From: Deinococcus sp045062605 | GTDB taxonomy: Bacteria; Deinococcota; Deinococci; Deinococcales; Deinococcaceae | DNA length: 49,768 nucleotides | NCBI RefSeq assembly: GCF_045062605.1 | Contig: NZ_JBJGDW010000026.1 | Span: 1 to 49,768 of the forward strand | Direction: 5' to 3' | In this document: positions 46,841 through 49,768 of the stretch, piece by piece | Layout of the letters: each line of letters opens with the position of its first letter | How positions within the stretch are numbered: position 1 is the stretch's first letter | The notes under the pieces: generated by a model | The model's database searches: none | What the model saw: only the letters and a program-made list of their open reading frames with translations | Told to the model about the DNA's origin: nothing | Made by a program: the position numbers and the translations under genes

Positions 46841-47680
46841 TCAGGGACGCTCCACGAACAGGGGCAGGTCCGACGCCTCTACCGCGCCCACCGCCACGGC
46901 CCGGCGGTGCAATTCCTGCACGGCGCGCGTGCCTTCCGTGCCCACATCCAGGCTCAGGGCGTTCACGTACAGATCAATGTGCGCCTGCATCACCTCGTCG
47001 GCCATTTCCAGCGCATGCTGCCGGATGTACGCGCGCGAGGCTTCTGGGTTGGCGTAGGCGTATTCCAGGCTGGCCCGCACCGACTCGTTCAGTGCCCACT
47101 GCATCTCCGGGGCCAGATCACGCCGGACCAGGATTGCGCCCAGCGGCAGGGGCAGCCCGGTCTCGCTCTCCCACCATGCGCCCAGATCCAGATGCTTGCT
47201 CAGCCCGTGCTGCGGGTAGGTGAAGCGCGACTCGTGGATGATCAGGCCCGCGTCCACTTCACCGCGTTCCACGGCGGGCATCACAGCGTCGTACCGCATC
47301 CGCACGACGTTGACTTCGGGGTAGACCAGCCGGAGCAGCAGTTCGGCGGTGGTGAGCGCTCCAGGCGAGGCCACTGTCAGCCCGTTCAGATGCCCGATGT
47401 CGCCGCGCGTCACGATCAGCGGTCCCACGCCGCGTCCCAGCGCCCCGCCCGCGCGCAGGGCCACGTACCCGTCCATCACGCCAAAATACGCGCGGTAACT
47501 GATCTTGGTCATGGGCAGGCGGCCCGCCACCGCCCAGTCGTTGAGGGTCTGCACGTCCTCCAGTACCTCCTGCACGGGCACGGGCGTAGGCACCAGTCCG
47601 GCGTGCAGCGCGTGGAAAATGAAGGTGTCGTTGGGGCAGAAGGAATAGCCCAGTTGCAGGGTATCGGGGGGGAGGCTCAT
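46841..47680 (-). CDS. mqnD: 1,4-dihydroxy-6-naphthoate synthase
   Basis: A 279-residue enzyme of the futalosine route to menaquinone, converting cyclic dehypoxanthinyl futalosine to 1,4-dihydroxy-6-naphthoate. It has the periplasmic-binding-protein-like fold with LGYSFCPNDTFIFHALH at the start, KISYRAYFGV, TVASPGALTTAELLL and VDAGLIIHESRFTYPQHGL. The conserved His in IHESR is the proposed catalytic base. No mqnA, mqnB or mqnC gene lies nearby. Its presence indicates futalosine-type menaquinone synthesis, as in Deinococcus-Thermus. ATG 47680 has a TACCCT box 8 bases upstream. Confidence 0.94.
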   Translation of the reverse strand: MSLPPDTLQLGYSFCPNDTFIFHALHAGLVPTPVPVQEVLEDVQTLNDWAVAGRLPMTKISYRAYFGVMDGYVALRAGGALGRGVGPLIVTRGDIGHLNGLTVASPGALTTAELLLRLVYPEVNVVRMRYDAVMPAVERGEVDAGLIIHESRFTYPQHGLSKHLDLGAWWESETGLPLPLGAILVRRDLAPEMQWALNESVRASLEYAYANPEASRAYIRQHALEMADEVMQAHIDLYVNALSLDVGTEGTRAVQELHRRAVAVGAVEASDLPLFVERP

Positions 47681-47688
47681 GGCCTTTC

Positions 47689-47694
47689 AGGGTA
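47689..47694 (-). promoter_or_regulatory. Leaderless -10 box of mqnD
   Basis: TACCCT on the minus strand, 8 bases before ATG 47680. Confidence 0.4.
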
Positions 47695-47758
47695 CGTCCG
47701 GCCCCGCATGTGGGTCAGCGGCTGATCACACGTCCCGTGTTCTGACGGGCCATGTCTC

Positions 47759-47894
47759 ATACGGACTCCGATTGAAACGTGTTAGAAACACCTAGAAATC
47801 CGAACGGAGTGAGCAGGAGAAAAACGGGTTCCGGGCGTGGAGTGTAGGAATCGGCGCTGTCCCGATTCCTACACGAAACAGACGGAATCCGTAT
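47759..47894 (+). repeat. Dispersed TIR element, copy E (complete reference copy)
   Basis: 136 bases. Terminal inverted repeats ATACGGACTCCG (47759-47770) and CGGAATCCGTAT (47883-47894), differing at one position. Hairpin I GTGTT/AACAC (47779-47783 with 47787-47791). Hairpin II has a perfect 13-bp stem GTGTAGGAATCGG (47842-47854) with CCGATTCCTACAC (47862-47874) and loop CGCTGTC. It lies between the mqnD start and the ribF stop. Confidence 0.88.
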
Positions 47895-47908
47895 CAGCAC
47901 AGAATATC

Positions 47909-48808
47909 TCAGCGCACGTCCCTCAATACCTCGCGCGCCCCATTCGCGTCGCGTGCCAGTTGTGCCTTCAGTTCGTCGAGGCCACCAAATTTCTGTTCGC
48001 CGCGCAGGTGCGAGAAGAACTTGACCTGCAACTCCTTGCCGTAGAGGTTGCCCTCGAAGTCGAACAGATGGACCTCGAAGCGCCGCGTCTTGCCGTTCAC
48101 AGTGGGCCGGAAACCCACGTTCGCCATGCCGTGCCAGCGCTCGCCCCGGTCTCCCAGTGCCACCACCGCAAAGACGCCCAGCGGCAACGCCTTGCCGTCT
48201 GAAACGCCGATGTTGGCGGTGGGCCAGCCAATCGTGCGGCCCAGTTGATCGCCCTGAACCACCACGCCCTGCGCGTCGTAATGGCGGCCCAGCAGGCGAC
48301 CCGCGCCGTCCACATCGCCGTCTGAGAGCAGCTCGCGGATGCGGGTGCTTTTGATGTCCTCGCCGCCCAGTTGGTGCATCGGCAGGGCCACCACCTCACT
48401 CGCCACGCCGCGCAGGTCTTCCACACCCCCGGCCCGTCCGCGCCCGAAATGAAAGTCCTCGCCTACCACCACGGTGCGCGGGCGCAGCGTCCGCAGGTCG
48501 TCCAGAAAAGCCTCCTTGGGCCGGGCGGCAAATTCGGCGGTAAAGGACATGGCAATCGTCTCGTCCACGCCGTAGCGGGTCAGCAGGTCCAGTTTCTCGG
48601 GCAGGGTGGACAGGAACTCCACGCCCTGGGTCAGCACCCGCGTGGGCGGATCGAAGGTGTAGACCACGCTGGGAACGCGGTGTTCGCGCGCCTTGGCCTT
48701 CAGTTGCGCGATTAATGCCTGATGCCCCAGATGCACGCCGTCGAAGGAGCCGACGGCCACCACCGTTTCGGTGTCGGGGCGCTGGGCGGGCGAAACGTAG
48801 GTCTTCAC
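47909..48808 (-). CDS. ribF: Bifunctional riboflavin kinase / FAD synthetase
   Basis: A 299-residue enzyme making FMN from riboflavin and FAD from FMN. The N-terminal nucleotidyltransferase domain has AVGSFDGVHLGHQALI (HxGH) and later ISSTRIRELL-like IKSTRIRELLSDGDV. The C-terminal kinase domain has GRTIGWPTANIG, the PTAN motif, and VGFRPTVNGKTRRFEVHLFDFEGNLYG. GTG 48808 overlaps the Nudix stop in a GTGA 4-base junction, so the two are coupled. Its stop lies 14 bases from repeat copy E. Confidence 0.95.
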   Translation of the reverse strand: MKTYVSPAQRPDTETVVAVGSFDGVHLGHQALIAQLKAKAREHRVPSVVYTFDPPTRVLTQGVEFLSTLPEKLDLLTRYGVDETIAMSFTAEFAARPKEAFLDDLRTLRPRTVVVGEDFHFGRGRAGGVEDLRGVASEVVALPMHQLGGEDIKSTRIRELLSDGDVDGAGRLLGRHYDAQGVVVQGDQLGRTIGWPTANIGVSDGKALPLGVFAVVALGDRGERWHGMANVGFRPTVNGKTRRFEVHLFDFEGNLYGKELQVKFFSHLRGEQKFGGLDELKAQLARDANGAREVLRDVR

Positions 48809-49326
48809 TCGTCTGCCACCGCTGGCCCCTGCCCGTTCAGACTCTGAAGGGCGTACAGCGCCGCTGCGAGGGTTGTCGCGCTGCCGATGATGCGGCCCTC
48901 GCGTAGGCCGTCCAGCACTTTCTGGGGGACCATCCAGACCACCTCGATGTCCTCGTCGTCGTCCTGGGGCAATCGGCTCTCGCGCAGATTCGTCGCCTGA
49001 AACACATACAGTTGCTCGTCGCAGAAGCCGGGGCTGGAATAAAAGCGGGTCAGCAGCCGCATGTCGCCGTCCAGCCCGGCCTCCTCCTGCAACTCGCGGC
49101 GGGCGGCGGCCTCGGGGGATTCCTCGCCGTCGATCAGGCCCGCCGGGGCTTCCAGGGTGTGGGCGTCCACGGCGCGTCGGAGCTGGCGCACCAGCAGCAT
49201 CTCGCCCGCATCGTTCAGGGCCAGCACGGCCACCGCGTCGGCGTGGCGGATCACCTCCCACTTGTTGTCCAGCAGTTCCAGTTTCAGGATGTATCCGTCG
49301 TAGATGGTCCGGGCGTCGCCAGTCAT
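48805..49326 (-). CDS. Nudix hydrolase, ADP-ribose pyrophosphatase-like
   Basis: A 173-residue Nudix enzyme. The Nudix box is GLIDGEESPEAAARRELQEEAGL (G-x5-E-x7-REUXEEXGU). It is preceded by LVRQLRRAVDAHTLEAPAG and followed by FYSSPGFCDEQLYVFQATNL, both typical of ADP-sugar pyrophosphatases. It probably hydrolyses ADP-ribose or related dinucleotides, perhaps FAD, which would fit the coupling to ribF, but that is a guess. ATG 49326 has a TACAAT box 6 bases upstream. Confidence 0.9.
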   Translation of the reverse strand: MTGDARTIYDGYILKLELLDNKWEVIRHADAVAVLALNDAGEMLLVRQLRRAVDAHTLEAPAGLIDGEESPEAAARRELQEEAGLDGDMRLLTRFYSSPGFCDEQLYVFQATNLRESRLPQDDDEDIEVVWMVPQKVLDGLREGRIIGSATTLAAALYALQSLNGQGPAVADE

Positions 49327-49332
49327 GCGGGC

Positions 49333-49338
49333 ATTGTA
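49333..49338 (-). promoter_or_regulatory. Leaderless -10 box of the Nudix-ribF operon
   Basis: TACAAT on the minus strand, 6 bases before ATG 49326. Confidence 0.55.
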
Positions 49339-49665
49339 GGGATTTGGGGCTGGGTGGCCTGTGGGCGGGGAGGCTTTGGCTTTAGCCATTGGCCCCACCC
49401 CCCAGCCCCCATCCCCAGGGGGGACGGGGGAGCTAACGTTGCACTGGGCATGGGTTCTCGGGCGTTGAGGGCGGGAAAGGGCGGCGGCGGTTCGGGTCTG
49501 ACGCCCGGCTCCGTCACGCTGAATGCGGCCCGTGCGCTTAGCGCCCCACGGCCTCCGGTTGCTGCTTAGTTGACGTTCCTCATGTGCTGAATGAAACAAC
49601 GCGCCTTAGCTTTTAGCTCCTCCCCCCTTGCGGCTGAGTGATGCATGTATTTCTCTCATAATGGG
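49339..49665. other. Intergenic region at the right edge
   Basis: About 330 bases with no supported gene. A C-run/G-run palindrome (CCCCACCCCCCAGCCCCC around 49395 against GGGGGGACGGGGGAG) resembles short intergenic repeats of other GC-rich bacteria. The last ~100 bases become less GC-rich. Confidence 0.5.
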
Positions 49666-49768
49666 ATGTATGCTTCCACAGCAGTCAACATGGGCTTCTA
49701 TGATGCTCGGCTCGAAACCACCCATCGAGAACTCCGGGCAGCGCTCGACTGCTGTTGTACAGGTCAGC
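49666..49768 (+). CDS. Possible 5' end of a gene cut by the window edge
   Basis: An open frame from ATG 49666 to the window end: MYASTAVNMGFYDARLETTH followed by RELRAALDCCCTGQ. A CATAAT box lies 7 bases before the ATG, similar to the local leaderless pattern. I recognise no family, and 34 residues are too few to decide. Confidence 0.25.
   Translation, partial: MYASTAVNMGFYDARLETTHRELRAALDCCCTGQ

Overview
The window looks like a chromosomal segment of a Deinococcus-type bacterium. This is an inference from GC-rich, tightly packed genes, a futalosine-pathway menaquinone gene (mqnD), a comEA-comEC natural-transformation pair, and many starts with a TANNNT -10 box only 6-9 bases upstream and no Shine-Dalgarno, the leaderless layout reported for Deinococcus. 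Most of the content is housekeeping and metabolic. I see no rRNA, tRNA, CRISPR array, phage or intact insertion sequence.

Layout. 1-9 kb: a dispersed repeat, a family 2 glycosyltransferase divergent from argS, a secreted alpha/beta hydrolase, a 0.7 kb repeat-rich gap, a membrane acyltransferase, tyrA, and an ABC exporter pair. 9-13 kb: a K+ uptake cluster with one RCK subunit (KtrA type) and two TrkH/KtrB channels; its three spacers hold inverted arrays of degenerate 8-bp repeats. 13-24 kb: a THUMP RNA methyltransferase and a Gfo/Idh/MocA oxidoreductase on +, then a minus-strand run of a PASTA pseudokinase-like protein, cysteine desulfurase, HD protein, GMC oxidoreductase, comEA and comEC, followed upstream by the azlC-azlD exporter.

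24-31 kb: a lipase-like hydrolase, then a formate/oxalate-like module on the minus strand: a molybdopterin formate-dehydrogenase-family subunit, a DUF1641 protein, fdhD, an OFA-family MFS transporter and a 41-residue one-helix protein that looks like its small subunit. 31-40 kb (+ strand): a leucine-rich-repeat-variant protein, a DEDDh exonuclease, two OmpH/Skp-like periplasmic proteins, a beta-oxidation set (FadB/J-like fusion, thiolase) with an orphan HicB-like gene between its members, an esterase, a Nif3 protein and tmk. 40-49.8 kb (minus): glutamine cyclotransferase, queG, the 3' remnant of an M16 peptidase beside a block of repeats, a chorismate mutase-DAHP synthase, truncated hemoglobin, an ABC exporter pair, mqnD, ribF and a Nudix hydrolase.

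The least explained content is non-coding. (1) A ~136-bp element with terminal inverted repeats occurs five times; its first hairpin keeps its fold while its stem sequence changes. (2) Octamer arrays surround the K+ genes. (3) A REP-like element begins on the stop codon of one gene, and the ~136-bp element supplies the stop codon of another.
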